The notes under the pieces: generated by a model
Database searches by the model: none
What the model saw: the letters and a program-made list of their open reading frames with translations, nothing else
Told to the model about the DNA's origin: nothing
DNA from: Pseudomonas sp. AKS31
Lineage (GTDB): Bacteria; Pseudomonadota; Gammaproteobacteria; Pseudomonadales; Pseudomonadaceae
DNA length: 64,000 nucleotides
Direction: 5' to 3'
NCBI RefSeq assembly: GCF_023634765.1
Contig: NZ_JAMLFX010000005.1
Location: forward strand, 387,948-451,947
Part shown: positions 8,572 through 16,607 of the stretch, one piece after another
Layout of the letters: the number at the start of each line of letters is the position of its first letter
How positions within the stretch are numbered: position 1 is the first letter of the stretch
Position numbers and translations under genes: made by a program

Positions 8572-9681
8572 TTAAAGCGCGGCGCTGTAGCGGCGAACAC
8601 CGTTTTCCAACGCCGGGATTTGTGCGGCGGTGCTGCCGGAAGCCTGGAACAAGACCAGATGCTCAGCGGCAACACGAATCCCCACCTCCGCCCCCACTTG
8701 GTGATCAGCATGGCTCGGGAAAATCGATTCCAGCTGCGCACCCGTCGGCAGTTGCAGGCGATACAGCGTCGAAGCGCCAAGGAACGTCTTGCCGACAATC
8801 TGTGCTTTCAACGCACTGTCCGGCGCATAAACAATGTCGTCCGGGCGCAGCAACACATCCACCGCGCCGCCAATCGGCCACGTATAGGCTCGATTGCCAC
8901 GCAGTTCACCCAGTTCGGTCTGCACCGATTCCGGGCTGCCGAGCTGACCACGAATGAAGTAACCCTGACCGATGAAGCTGGCCACGTACGGCGTTGCCGG
9001 TTCGTGATACAGGTTGTACGGCGTGTCCCATTGTTCCAGTCGGCCTTCCTTGAACACGCCAACGTGATCGCTGACAGCAAAAGCCTCTTCCTGATCGTGG
9101 GTCACCAGAATCGCGCTGGTGCCACGGAATTTGAGGATGTCGCGCACTTCATGGCTGAGCTTGCGGCGCAGTTCGCCATCGAGGTTGGAGAACGGCTCAT
9201 CAAGCAGCAGCAACTGCGGCTCCGGCGCCAAGGCGCGGGCGAGGGCGACGCGCTGTTGCTGGCCGCCGGACAGCTCGTGCGGGAAGCGCTTGCCGAGGTT
9301 CTTCAGGTTGACCAGTTCGAGCAACTCTTCGGTCACGCGATCCTTCTGCGGATGCTTGCGGATGCCGAAGGCGATGTTGTCGGCGACGCTCAAGTGCGGG
9401 AACAGTGCGTAGTCCTGAAACACCATGCCGATCCGGCGTTTTTCCGGGGCGAGGGTGAAACCGGCGCTGGAAATGGTTTCGCCACCGAGAGTGATTTCAC
9501 CTTCGTGCACCGGCTCAAATCCGGCAATGGCGCGCAGGGTAGTCGTCTTGCCGCAGCCTGACGAGCCGAGCAGGCAGCCGATGTCACCGGCGTTAAGGTG
9601 CAGATTGAGGTTCTGCACCACACGTTGATCTTGATAGCCGCAAGCGAGGTTGCGCAGGTTCAGCAGTAATTCATGGCTCAT
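8572..9681 (-). CDS. ABC transporter ATP-binding protein (FbpC/PotA type)
   Basis: A 369-residue ATPase of an importer. Walker A GSSGCGKTT (residues about 38-46), Q-loop VFQDYALFPHLSV, signature LSGGQQQRVALARAL, Walker B LLLLDEPFSNLD and the switch histidine VTHDQEEA are all intact. A C-terminal TOBE-like regulatory domain (about 240-369) follows, as in iron(III) and polyamine importers. Its start overlaps the end of argF by 4 bp, implying co-transcription. No cognate permease or binding protein lies in this window, so the substrate cannot be deduced. Confidence 0.9.
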   Translation of the reverse strand: MSHELLLNLRNLACGYQDQRVVQNLNLHLNAGDIGCLLGSSGCGKTTTLRAIAGFEPVHEGEITLGGETISSAGFTLAPEKRRIGMVFQDYALFPHLSVADNIAFGIRKHPQKDRVTEELLELVNLKNLGKRFPHELSGGQQQRVALARALAPEPQLLLLDEPFSNLDGELRRKLSHEVRDILKFRGTSAILVTHDQEEAFAVSDHVGVFKEGRLEQWDTPYNLYHEPATPYVASFIGQGYFIRGQLGSPESVQTELGELRGNRAYTWPIGGAVDVLLRPDDIVYAPDSALKAQIVGKTFLGASTLYRLQLPTGAQLESIFPSHADHQVGAEVGIRVAAEHLVLFQASGSTAAQIPALENGVRRYSAAL

Positions 9682-10598
9682 GCGTGGTGATATGCCGGTT
9701 CAACAAGGAACTCGAGCAGGGCCTTCTGTGCGTGGAGACGGTTTTCTGCCTGATCCCAGGCGACGGAGCGCGGGTCATCAAGCAGGTCGAGGCTGATTTC
9801 TTCGCCACGGTGCGCCGGCAGGCAGTGCATGAACAGCACGTCCTCGGCAGCGAGGTCGAGCAGGGCGCGATTGACCTGGAACGGCGCGAACAGCTTGAGG
9901 CGTTTGGCAGTTTCCTCTTCCTGACCCATCGAAGTCCAGACGTCGGTGCTTACCAGATGCGCGCCGCGCACGGCGTCTTGCGGGTCGCGGACGATGGTCA
10001 CGCGATCGCCGGCCCGGGCCACGAATTCAGGGTTCGGCTCGTAGCCTTCCGGGCAGGCAATGCGCAACTTGAAGTCGAACTGGATCGCCGCTTCTATATA
10101 GCTGTTGCACATGTTGTTGCCGTCGCCGATCCAGGCCACGGTTTTGCCCTGGATCGAGCCACGGTGTTCAAGGAAGGTCTGCATGTCGGCCAGCAACTGG
10201 CACGGGTGCAGGTCATCAGACAGGCCGTTGATCACCGGTACGCGTGAGTTGGCGGCGAATTCGGTCAGGGTGCTGTGGGCAAAGGTACGGATCATCACCG
10301 CATCGAGCATGCTCGACATGACGATGGCGCAGTCGCCGATCGGCTCGCCACGACCCAGTTGAGTGTCACGCGGGGACAGGAAGATCGCCTGGCCGCCGAG
10401 CTGGATCATGCCGGCCTCGAACGAGATGCGGGTGCGGGTCGAGGATTTCTCGAAGATCATCCCCAATACACGGTTTTTCAGAGGCTCGAACAGTACGCCG
10501 CGGTTACGCAGGTCCTTGAGCTCAACGCCTCGACGGATCACGCTGACCAGCTCTTCGGGCGTGCAATCCATCAGGGAGAGAAAGTGCCTTGCGCTCAT
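9678..10598 (-). CDS. argF: Ornithine carbamoyltransferase, anabolic
   Basis: A 306-residue enzyme that makes citrulline from ornithine and carbamoyl phosphate in arginine biosynthesis. The carbamoyl-phosphate motif SSTRTRISFE (residues about 52-61), the ornithine-side HPCQLLAD and the C-terminal HCLPAHRGEE loop are present. Length and N terminus (MSARHFLSLMDCTPEEL) match the anabolic Pseudomonas enzyme rather than the longer catabolic ArcB. Start 10598 was preferred to an in-frame ATG one codon earlier. A candidate ArgR half-site lies about 130 bp upstream. It is translationally coupled to the ABC ATPase downstream. Confidence 0.95.
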   Translation of the reverse strand: MSARHFLSLMDCTPEELVSVIRRGVELKDLRNRGVLFEPLKNRVLGMIFEKSSTRTRISFEAGMIQLGGQAIFLSPRDTQLGRGEPIGDCAIVMSSMLDAVMIRTFAHSTLTEFAANSRVPVINGLSDDLHPCQLLADMQTFLEHRGSIQGKTVAWIGDGNNMCNSYIEAAIQFDFKLRIACPEGYEPNPEFVARAGDRVTIVRDPQDAVRGAHLVSTDVWTSMGQEEETAKRLKLFAPFQVNRALLDLAAEDVLFMHCLPAHRGEEISLDLLDDPRSVAWDQAENRLHAQKALLEFLVEPAYHHA

Positions 10599-11002
10599 CA
10601 TTGACTACCTTTTTGCTACAGACCGCAGATGCTCAAAGCCTTGTTTAACGGAACAACGGGCGAGACCTGCGGCGTAAGCCGCACGGGGCGACGAAATAGG
10701 GGAAGGCGCGATATTGACACTAAATGTCGCGTTTTTCCAATAGGCTACGGTTTTTGCGGGTTTCGGAGGGCGCACTGGATGTTGCAGTTGCGCATTTGAA
10801 GCCGGGTTCAGGACAGCAGCGAGCCCCTTTGTACACTGGCCTCGCCTGGCTTGGCAATGCGACGTGGCGGGGATCGCGTCGCTTGGGTCGGTTTACGACC
10901 GTGGCGCCATGCCATCACTTGGTCGGATGCTCACGCTGAAACATTTGCTAAAGCAAAGTGCTGGGTTATAAATAAGTTTCGAGCGACGCAGGAAGCCTCC
11001 GC
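10599..11002. other. 404-bp divergent spacer between argF and the small gene at 11003
   Basis: It holds the argF promoter region and the candidate ArgR site. I see no tRNA, no terminator and no credible gene; the only open frame (10724-10939) has atypical composition and no start signal. An AT-rich patch at about 10945-10980 probably serves the gene at 11003. Confidence 0.5.
10725..10740 (+). promoter_or_regulatory. Candidate ArgR half-site near argF
   Basis: TGTCGC-N8-AA is an exact match to the Pseudomonas ArgR half-site TGTCGCN8AAN5 as I recall it. It lies about 130 bp upstream of argF, which reads in the opposite direction. The expected second half-site 21 bp upstream (AGGCGC at 10704) is degenerate. 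Confidence 0.4.
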
Positions 11003-11293
11003 ATGGAATCGAAAGAAAAACTGTTAATGGAACTGCTGGGCCACACGGCTCGCTCACTGACCCATCTCACCGCCTCAGTCACTTCAATGTCATTCGAACT
11101 GCTGCGCAGCGAAGACGAAGTGGTGAAGAGCGCCGGGCGTCACATGATCGATCGCATGGCGACGATCAGTGCCGGGCTCGACGAGCACTGGCGATTGATC
11201 GGCGAACTCACCGGCGTACATGTCGCCCACGAGCAGATCGAAACCATCCAGGAAATTCAGTTGGCCGCGCCGCCGCAGCTGCCGTCGAGCTGA
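11003..11293 (+). CDS. Small hypothetical helical protein
   Basis: A 96-residue soluble protein, not recognised with confidence. It is almost wholly helical by composition, with hydrophobic-heptad character across residues 5-65 (ELLGHTARSLTHLTASVTSM, then FELLRSEDEVVKSAGRH), and a proline-rich end. The helical core loosely recalls small Pseudomonas-specific proteins of the DUF3077/DUF6124 kind, but I cannot confirm this. It starts with ATG after AGGAAG and stands 134 bp ahead of the molybdopterin oxidoreductase on the same strand. No signal peptide or membrane helix. Confidence 0.7.
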   Translation: MESKEKLLMELLGHTARSLTHLTASVTSMSFELLRSEDEVVKSAGRHMIDRMATISAGLDEHWRLIGELTGVHVAHEQIETIQEIQLAAPPQLPSS

Positions 11294-11427
11294 TCATGGC
11301 GGTTTATCGGCTCGCCTGATAACCGTCGATTCACAAGACAAACGTCGCTGGCGCAGGATCGACGCCGGGGCCATAGTTTTGTTCCCGCGGGCCTGATTGC
11401 CTGCCCAGAACAAGACAGAGACTGGCC

Positions 11428-13533
11428 ATGACCAAGACTCTCCATCACCGTGCCTGCCACCTGTGTGAAGCCATTTGCGGGCTGACCATCGAAACCACCG
11501 AAACCGATGGCAACGTTGCGATCACTTCAATCAAGGGTGATGCGCTCGACACGTTTAGTCGCGGACACATCTGTCCCAAGGCTGTGGCTCTGCAAGACAT
11601 CCAGAACGATCCGGATCGCCTGCGCCAGCCGATGCGCCGTGTGGGCAGTGAATGGCTGCCGATCGAGTGGGACGAGGCCTTTACGCTGGTGGCCGAGAAG
11701 CTGGCGGCGATTCAGGAGCGTCATGGCCAGAACGCCGTTGCGGTTTATCAAGGCAACCCGAGTGTGCATAACTACGGGCTGATGACCCATAGCAATTATT
11801 TCCTGGGTTTGCTCAAGACGCGCAATCGCTACTCGGCAACCTCGGTCGATCAGTTGCCGCATCACCTGAGCAGTTACCTGATGTACGGCCATGGCCTGCT
11901 GTTGCCGATTCCGGATATCGATCACACCGACTTCATGCTGATTCTCGGTGGTAATCCGCTGGCGTCCAACGGCAGCATCATGACCGTGCCGGATGTCGAG
12001 AAGCGTTTGAAAGCGATTCAGGCGCGCGGCGGCAAAGTGGTGGTGGTTGATCCACGGCGCAGCGAGACAGCGGCCATGGCTGATCAGCATTTGTTCGTGC
12101 GTCCCGGTGGCGATGCGGCATTGTTGTTCGGCGTACTCAACACCCTGTTTAGCGAAGGCCTGACCCGCGAAAGTCATTTGCCGGTTGATGGGCTGGACGA
12201 CGTGCGCGCCGCCGTCGCTGGTTTCACGGCTGAAGCCATGGGCCCGTTGTGTGCGATTCCTGCCGAGCTGATCCGCCAACTGGCCCGGGATTTCGCCGCC
12301 GCGCCGAGTGCCGTGTGCTACGGGCGCATGGGTGTTTCGACGCAGGCCTTCGGCACCTTGTGCCACTGGCTGGTGCAATTGATCAATCTGGTCACCGGTA
12401 ATCTTGATCGCGTCGGCGGTGCACTGTGCACTGAACCCGCTGTGGATCTGGTGGCGTCGACCTCGGGCGGGCATTTCAACAAGTGGCAGAGTCGTGTTTC
12501 CGGGCGTCCCGAGTACGGCGGCGAGCTACCGGTCTCGGCGCTGGCCGAAGAGATGCTTACCGAAGGCGAGGGTCAGATTCGCGCGTTGATCACTGTCGCT
12601 GGCAACCCGGTGTTGTCGACGCCGAACGGGCGGCAACTGGAGCAGGCGCTGGATGGCCTGGAGTTCATGGTCAGCATCGACCTGTACATCAACGAAACCA
12701 CACGCTATGCCGACCTGATCCTGCCGTCGACCTCGGCGCTGGAAAATGATCACTACGACACCACGTTCAACCTGTTCGCGGTGCGCAACGTCACCCGCTT
12801 CAACCGCGCGATTCTCGCCAAACCCGAGGGCGCTTTGCATGACTGGGAGATCTTCGTGGGCCTGGCCAAGGCCTTTGCCGAGAAGACCGGCAAGGAACTG
12901 AAACCGACCATGCCACCAGCGAAGATGATCGACATGGGCCTGCGCATGGGCCTCTACGGTGACGCGTCCGAGCAAAAGCTTTCGTTGGCGACGTTGTTCG
13001 ATCATCCCCACGGGATTGACCTGGGCGCGTTGAAGCCGAACCTGGCTGCGCGCCTGAAAACGCCGAATCAGCGCCTGCAGGCTGCTCCGCCAGAGATCCT
13101 TGCTGACCTGGCACGCTTTGCCGCATTGCAGGCGCCGGCCGCCGATGAGCTGTTGATGATTGGCCGCCGTCATGTGCGCAGCAATAACTCGTGGATGCAC
13201 AACTATCACCGTCTGGTGAAGGGCAAGCCGCGCCATCAGCTATTGATGCACCCGGATGACCTCGCCAGTCGTGGCCTCAACGATGGGCAGTTGGTGCGCG
13301 TCAGTTCGCGGGTGGGGCAGATCGAGGTCGAGGTGATCGGCAGTCTGGACATGATGAAAGGTGTGGTCAGCCTGCCGCACGGTTGGGGGCATGCGCGTCC
13401 GGGCGTGCAAATGGCGATAGCCAGTAGTCAGCCTGGGTCGAGCGCAAACGATCTGACCGATGAATGTCAGCTTGATGAACTGTCGGGTAACGCCGCTCTT
13501 AATGGTGTGCCGGTGACGGTGGCGGCGGCCTGA
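11428..13533 (+). CDS. Molybdopterin oxidoreductase, formate-dehydrogenase/nitrate-reductase superfamily
   Basis: A 701-residue cytoplasmic member of the DMSO-reductase superfamily. An N-terminal [4Fe-4S] site is formed by C10, C13, C17 and C49 (CHLCEAIC and HICPK). The body binds a bis-molybdopterin-guanine-dinucleotide cofactor, with typical elements LILGGNPLASNG and VVVDPRRSETA. The C-terminal dinucleotide-binding domain includes SNNSWMHNYHRL and LPHGWGH. No cysteine is present between residues 60 and 270, where the Mo-ligating Cys/Sec of formate dehydrogenases lies, so another residue must ligate Mo. No signal peptide and no partner subunit nearby; substrate unknown. Confidence 0.88.
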   Translation: MTKTLHHRACHLCEAICGLTIETTETDGNVAITSIKGDALDTFSRGHICPKAVALQDIQNDPDRLRQPMRRVGSEWLPIEWDEAFTLVAEKLAAIQERHGQNAVAVYQGNPSVHNYGLMTHSNYFLGLLKTRNRYSATSVDQLPHHLSSYLMYGHGLLLPIPDIDHTDFMLILGGNPLASNGSIMTVPDVEKRLKAIQARGGKVVVVDPRRSETAAMADQHLFVRPGGDAALLFGVLNTLFSEGLTRESHLPVDGLDDVRAAVAGFTAEAMGPLCAIPAELIRQLARDFAAAPSAVCYGRMGVSTQAFGTLCHWLVQLINLVTGNLDRVGGALCTEPAVDLVASTSGGHFNKWQSRVSGRPEYGGELPVSALAEEMLTEGEGQIRALITVAGNPVLSTPNGRQLEQALDGLEFMVSIDLYINETTRYADLILPSTSALENDHYDTTFNLFAVRNVTRFNRAILAKPEGALHDWEIFVGLAKAFAEKTGKELKPTMPPAKMIDMGLRMGLYGDASEQKLSLATLFDHPHGIDLGALKPNLAARLKTPNQRLQAAPPEILADLARFAALQAPAADELLMIGRRHVRSNNSWMHNYHRLVKGKPRHQLLMHPDDLASRGLNDGQLVRVSSRVGQIEVEVIGSLDMMKGVVSLPHGWGHARPGVQMAIASSQPGSSANDLTDECQLDELSGNAALNGVPVTVAAA

Positions 13534-13630
13534 ACGTGACCGTCGGGGAGACCGAGCATGGCGCTCGGGATTCCGTTACAATGCGTCACCGTGCCGACCC
13601 ATGAGTCGGAAAGTTCAGCCGAGGTGCTCC

Positions 13631-13972
13631 ATGGATATCATCGAAACGATTAAAGAGCAGATTGCCAACAACACCATTCTGCTTTACATGAAAGGCTCGC
13701 CGAATGCCCCACAGTGTGGCTTCTCTGCGAAAGCTGCGCAGGCTGTGATGGCTTGTGGCGAAAAGTTTGCGTACGTGGACATCCTGCAGAACCCGGAAAT
13801 CCGCGCCAACCTGCCGAAGTACGCCAACTGGCCGACTTTCCCGCAACTGTGGGTCGGCGGTGAACTGGTCGGCGGTAGCGACATCATGACTGAGATGGCT
13901 GCAGACGGTTCGCTGCAAAGCACCATCAAGGCTGCTGTTGAAGCGGCCGCTGCGAACAAGTCCGAAGCCTGA
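13631..13972 (+). CDS. grxD: Monothiol glutaredoxin Grx4
   Basis: A 113-residue monothiol glutaredoxin with the CGFS active site (in NAPQCGFSAKA), used to hold and deliver [2Fe-2S] clusters with glutathione. Also present are the glutathione-site elements ILLYMKGSP, NWPTFPQLWVGGELVGG and the acidic helix after it. I took ATG 13631 (MDIIETIKEQI) as the start, as in all Grx4 proteins; the frame extends upstream without support. It precedes bacterioferritin and its ferredoxin, forming a small iron-handling neighbourhood. A strong terminator follows directly. Confidence 0.95.
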   Translation: MDIIETIKEQIANNTILLYMKGSPNAPQCGFSAKAAQAVMACGEKFAYVDILQNPEIRANLPKYANWPTFPQLWVGGELVGGSDIMTEMAADGSLQSTIKAAVEAAAANKSEA

Positions 13973-13985
13973 TTCGCTTTTGTAA

Positions 13986-14022
13986 AAAAGCCCCGCACCT
14001 CGAAAGAGGGCGGGGCTTTTTA
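13986..14022 (+). terminator. Terminator after grxD
   Basis: AAAAGCCCCGC pairs with GCGGGGCTTTT, ending in a T run. It lies between the convergent grxD and bfr genes and may serve both. Confidence 0.9.
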
Positions 14023-14041
14023 GTGTCTTGCGAGTGTCAGA

Positions 14042-14515
14042 TCACTCTTCGCCCATCTGCGATTGCAGATAGTTCTCAAGGCCGACTTTGTCGATCAGGC
14101 CCAGTTGGGTCTCCAGCCAGTCGATATGTTCTTCTTCGGACTCAAGGATGTCTTCGAGCAATTCACGGCTGCCAAAGTCGCCAACGGATTCGCAATGGGC
14201 GATGGCGGTCTTCAGGTCAGCGTGGCCGGTCTTCTCGATACGCAGGTCGCACTCCAGCATTTCCTTGGTGTGCTCGCCGATGTGCAGCTTGCCCAGGTCC
14301 TGCACGTTCGGCAGACCTTCGAGGAACAGGATGCGCTTGATCAACTTGTCCGCGTGTTTCATCTCGTCGATGGATTCTTTGTACTCGTGCTTGCCGAGCT
14401 TGTTCAGACCCCAATCTTCGTACATGCGCGCATGCAGGAAGTACTGATTGATCGCGACCAGCTCATTGGCAAGGATCTTGTTGAGATGCTGGATGACTGT
14501 AATGTCGCCTTTCAT
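14042..14515 (-). CDS. bfr: Bacterioferritin
   Basis: A 157-residue haem-containing ferritin forming a 24-subunit iron-storage shell. The ferroxidase ligands fit (E18, E51, H54 and the later EEEHIDWLE segment), and M52 in IDEMKHADK is the haem axial ligand, which marks it as a true bacterioferritin rather than a haem-free ferritin. It is about 200 bp from bfd on the same strand; the Bfd ferredoxin reduces stored iron through the haem for release. A terminator separates bfd from bfr, so they are controlled separately, as expected for genes with opposite iron responses. Confidence 0.96.
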   Translation of the reverse strand: MKGDITVIQHLNKILANELVAINQYFLHARMYEDWGLNKLGKHEYKESIDEMKHADKLIKRILFLEGLPNVQDLGKLHIGEHTKEMLECDLRIEKTGHADLKTAIAHCESVGDFGSRELLEDILESEEEHIDWLETQLGLIDKVGLENYLQSQMGEE

Positions 14516-14678
14516 GATCGGAGTCCTGCCCTGTATTAACTGTATATACGGCGGAGTTTGAGCTTCGTACTTATAAGTGTCAAACCTAAGTTATTGAATA
14601 ATATATGAAAATTAATCGGAATAAGAATGTTTGTGTTCCGCGTCTGAGCGCTAAGCAGTTGATTTAAAGGCATAAAAA

Positions 14679-14698
14679 AACCGGACATAAGTCCGGTT
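14679..14698 (-). terminator. Terminator after bfd
   Basis: AACCGGAC-ATAA-GTCCGGTT stem followed by a T run on the minus strand, 17 bases past the bfd stop codon. Confidence 0.88.
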
Positions 14699-14715
14699 CT
14701 TTGAAATGGGGGCAA

Positions 14716-14934
14716 TCAAGCAGCGGTAAATTCTACAGGGTAAGGGATCGCAGCCTGAGCGGTTTGCAGCTTGGTCAGGGTTTCGCGAACGACTTCCTTG
14801 GCAAGGCACGCACATTTGCCGCATTGGCTGGCGACGCCGGTGGCCTGGCGGACTTCTTTATAGCTGCAGCAACCTTCATAGATCGCATCGCGGATCTGTC
14901 CGTCGGTGACGCCAGTGCAGAGACAAACATACAT
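14716..14934 (-). CDS. bfd: Bacterioferritin-associated ferredoxin
   Basis: A 72-residue [2Fe-2S] ferredoxin. The cluster cysteines are C4, C6, C38 and C41 (MYVCLCTG and SQCGKC), the exact Bfd spacing. It docks on bacterioferritin and supplies electrons to the haem so that stored Fe3+ is mobilised. ATG 14934 gives the conserved MYVCLC start; the frame continues ten codons upstream without support. A Fur-like box lies 53-67 bases upstream, in line with induction of bfd under iron starvation in Pseudomonas. Confidence 0.95.
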   Translation of the reverse strand: MYVCLCTGVTDGQIRDAIYEGCCSYKEVRQATGVASQCGKCACLAKEVVRETLTKLQTAQAAIPYPVEFTAA

Positions 14935-14986
14935 AAGTGAGAACCGTCGCTGGTTGTGACTCAATTGCGATGGATCTTAATGTTAA

Positions 14987-15001
14987 CGAGAATGATTGTC
15001 A
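14987..15001 (-). promoter_or_regulatory. Candidate Fur box upstream of bfd
   Basis: CGAGAATGATTGTCA matches 11 of 14 positions of the 7-1-7 Fur consensus TGATAATNATTATCA. It sits 53-67 bases before the bfd start, where Fur could block a promoter. Confidence 0.6.
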
Positions 15002-15248
15002 AAGTGCTTTCGGAAGGCTTCTGCTGATTCTCAGCCGTGACTGACGAACGGTATTTGCTGGCGATTTGCCTGGCCCCGTAAATGCAGCGCCGTTCTTCGC
15101 CTGCTTTGAAAAACCGTTAAGGACAGGCGAAATTCGCAGTGTATGATGGTCGGCCCTTGCGAAGGGGGTTCGTGTCACAGGGCTGTCGCCTGAGGGTGGC
15201 AGGCTGGCGCGGACCCTGAACTTCAAGTTTTTACACCAGGAGATATCA

Positions 15249-15851
15249 ATGAGCGTACTCGTAGGCAAACAAGCCCCTGACTTCACCGTCCCGGCCGTAC
15301 TCGGCAATGGCGAGATCGTTGACAGCTTCACCCTGTCCTCGGCCATCAAAGGCAAATACGGCCTGGTGTTCTTCTACCCACTGGACTTCACCTTCGTCTG
15401 CCCGTCCGAGCTGATCGCTCTGGACAACCGTATGGCTGACTTCAAGGCACGCAACGTTGAAGTGATCGCTGTGTCGATCGACTCGCACTTCACTCACAAC
15501 GCCTGGCGCAACACTCCAGTGAACAATGGCGGCATCGGCCAGGTGAAATACACCATGGCTGCCGACATGAAGCACGACATCGCCAAGGCTTACGACGTTG
15601 AGTCCGAAGGCGGCGTGGCTTTCCGTGGCGCGTTCCTGATCGACGACAAAGGCGTTGTCCGTTCGCAGATCATCAACGACCTGCCGCTGGGCCGTAACAT
15701 GGAAGAGCTGATCCGTCTGGTCGACGCTCTGCAATTCCACGAAGAGCACGGCGAAGTCTGCCCTGCCAACTGGAAAAAAGGCGACAAAGGCATGAACGCT
15801 TCGCCAGAAGGCGTTGCGGCTTACCTGACCGAGAACGCTGCTGCCCTGTAA
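15249..15851 (+). CDS. Typical 2-Cys peroxiredoxin (AhpC/TSA family)
   Basis: A 200-residue thiol peroxidase. The peroxidatic cysteine lies in FYPLDFTFVCPSE (residues about 39-51) and the resolving cysteine in GEVCPANW (about 161-168), the arrangement of typical dimeric 2-Cys peroxiredoxins. It reduces hydrogen peroxide and organic hydroperoxides, with thioredoxin or an AhpF-type reductase as likely partner; no ahpF is adjacent. Strong GGAG-type ribosome site at 15238. It forms its own transcription unit with a terminator just downstream. Position beside bfr/bfd fits a joint iron and peroxide defence area. Confidence 0.95.
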   Translation: MSVLVGKQAPDFTVPAVLGNGEIVDSFTLSSAIKGKYGLVFFYPLDFTFVCPSELIALDNRMADFKARNVEVIAVSIDSHFTHNAWRNTPVNNGGIGQVKYTMAADMKHDIAKAYDVESEGGVAFRGAFLIDDKGVVRSQIINDLPLGRNMEELIRLVDALQFHEEHGEVCPANWKKGDKGMNASPEGVAAYLTENAAAL

Positions 15852-15870
15852 GGCGCAACGTCGAGGTACA

Positions 15871-15899
15871 AAAAAACCGGCCCACGTGGCCGGTTTTTT
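15871..15899. terminator. Bidirectional terminator between the peroxiredoxin gene and rnt
   Basis: AAAAACCGGCC pairs with GGCCGGTTTTTT; A/T runs on both sides suit termination from either strand. Confidence 0.9.
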
Positions 15900-15929
15900 C
15901 ATGCGCGGGAGTTACCCGACGACCATCCA

Positions 15930-16607
15930 TCAGTCGTCGAAGTCTTCCCAGCCGCCCATCTGCTTCCAGCGATTGACGATGCCGCAGAACAGCTCAGCGG
16001 TTTTCTCGGTGTCGTAACGCGCCGAGTGCGCCTCACGGCCGTCGAAATCGATGTCGGCGGCCTGGCAGGCTTTCGCCAGTACGGTTTGACCGTATGCCAA
16101 ACCGGCCAGCGTCGCGGTATCGAAACTGGAGAACGGGTGGAACGGGTTGCGTTTCATGTCCAGGCGCGCAACCGCAGCATTCAGGAAGCCGAGGTCGAAG
16201 CTGCTGTTGTGGCCGACCAGAATCGCGCGTTTGCAGCCGTTGGCTTTCAGCGCCTTGCGTATGCCACGGAAGATATCGGTCAGTGCGGTTTCTTCGCTGA
16301 CGGCCATGCGCAGTGGATGGTCCAGCTTGATCCCGGTGAACTCCAGCGCCGCCGCCTCGATGTTGGCGCCTTCGAACGGCTCAACACGGAAGAAGTAGGT
16401 GTGATCCGGGTAAACAAAACCCTTTTCATCCATGGCGATGGTGGTCGCGGCAATCTCCAGCAGAGCGTCGGTGGCCGAGTTGAAGCCACCGGTTTCTACG
16501 TCAACGACAACCGGCAAGTAGCCGCGAAAGCGTGCTGCCATCGGGTGACGGGAACCGCCACCACCACTTTGACCGTCCAGTTCGTCGTCGAAATGGTCTT
16601 CACTCAC
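15930..16607 (-). CDS. rnt: Ribonuclease T
   Basis: A 225-residue DEDDh exonuclease that trims the 3' ends of tRNA and other stable RNA. Exo I VVDVETGGFN (residues about 34-43), Exo II GHNSSFDLGFLNAA and Exo III AHSARYDTEKTAELF supply the four acidic residues and the histidine. Length matches P. aeruginosa and E. coli RNase T. Its start overlaps the stop of pyrC by 4 bp, so the two are translationally coupled in a pyrC-rnt operon, the usual arrangement in Pseudomonas. Confidence 0.96.
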   Translation of the reverse strand: MSEDHFDDELDGQSGGGGSRHPMAARFRGYLPVVVDVETGGFNSATDALLEIAATTIAMDEKGFVYPDHTYFFRVEPFEGANIEAAALEFTGIKLDHPLRMAVSEETALTDIFRGIRKALKANGCKRAILVGHNSSFDLGFLNAAVARLDMKRNPFHPFSSFDTATLAGLAYGQTVLAKACQAADIDFDGREAHSARYDTEKTAELFCGIVNRWKQMGGWEDFDD

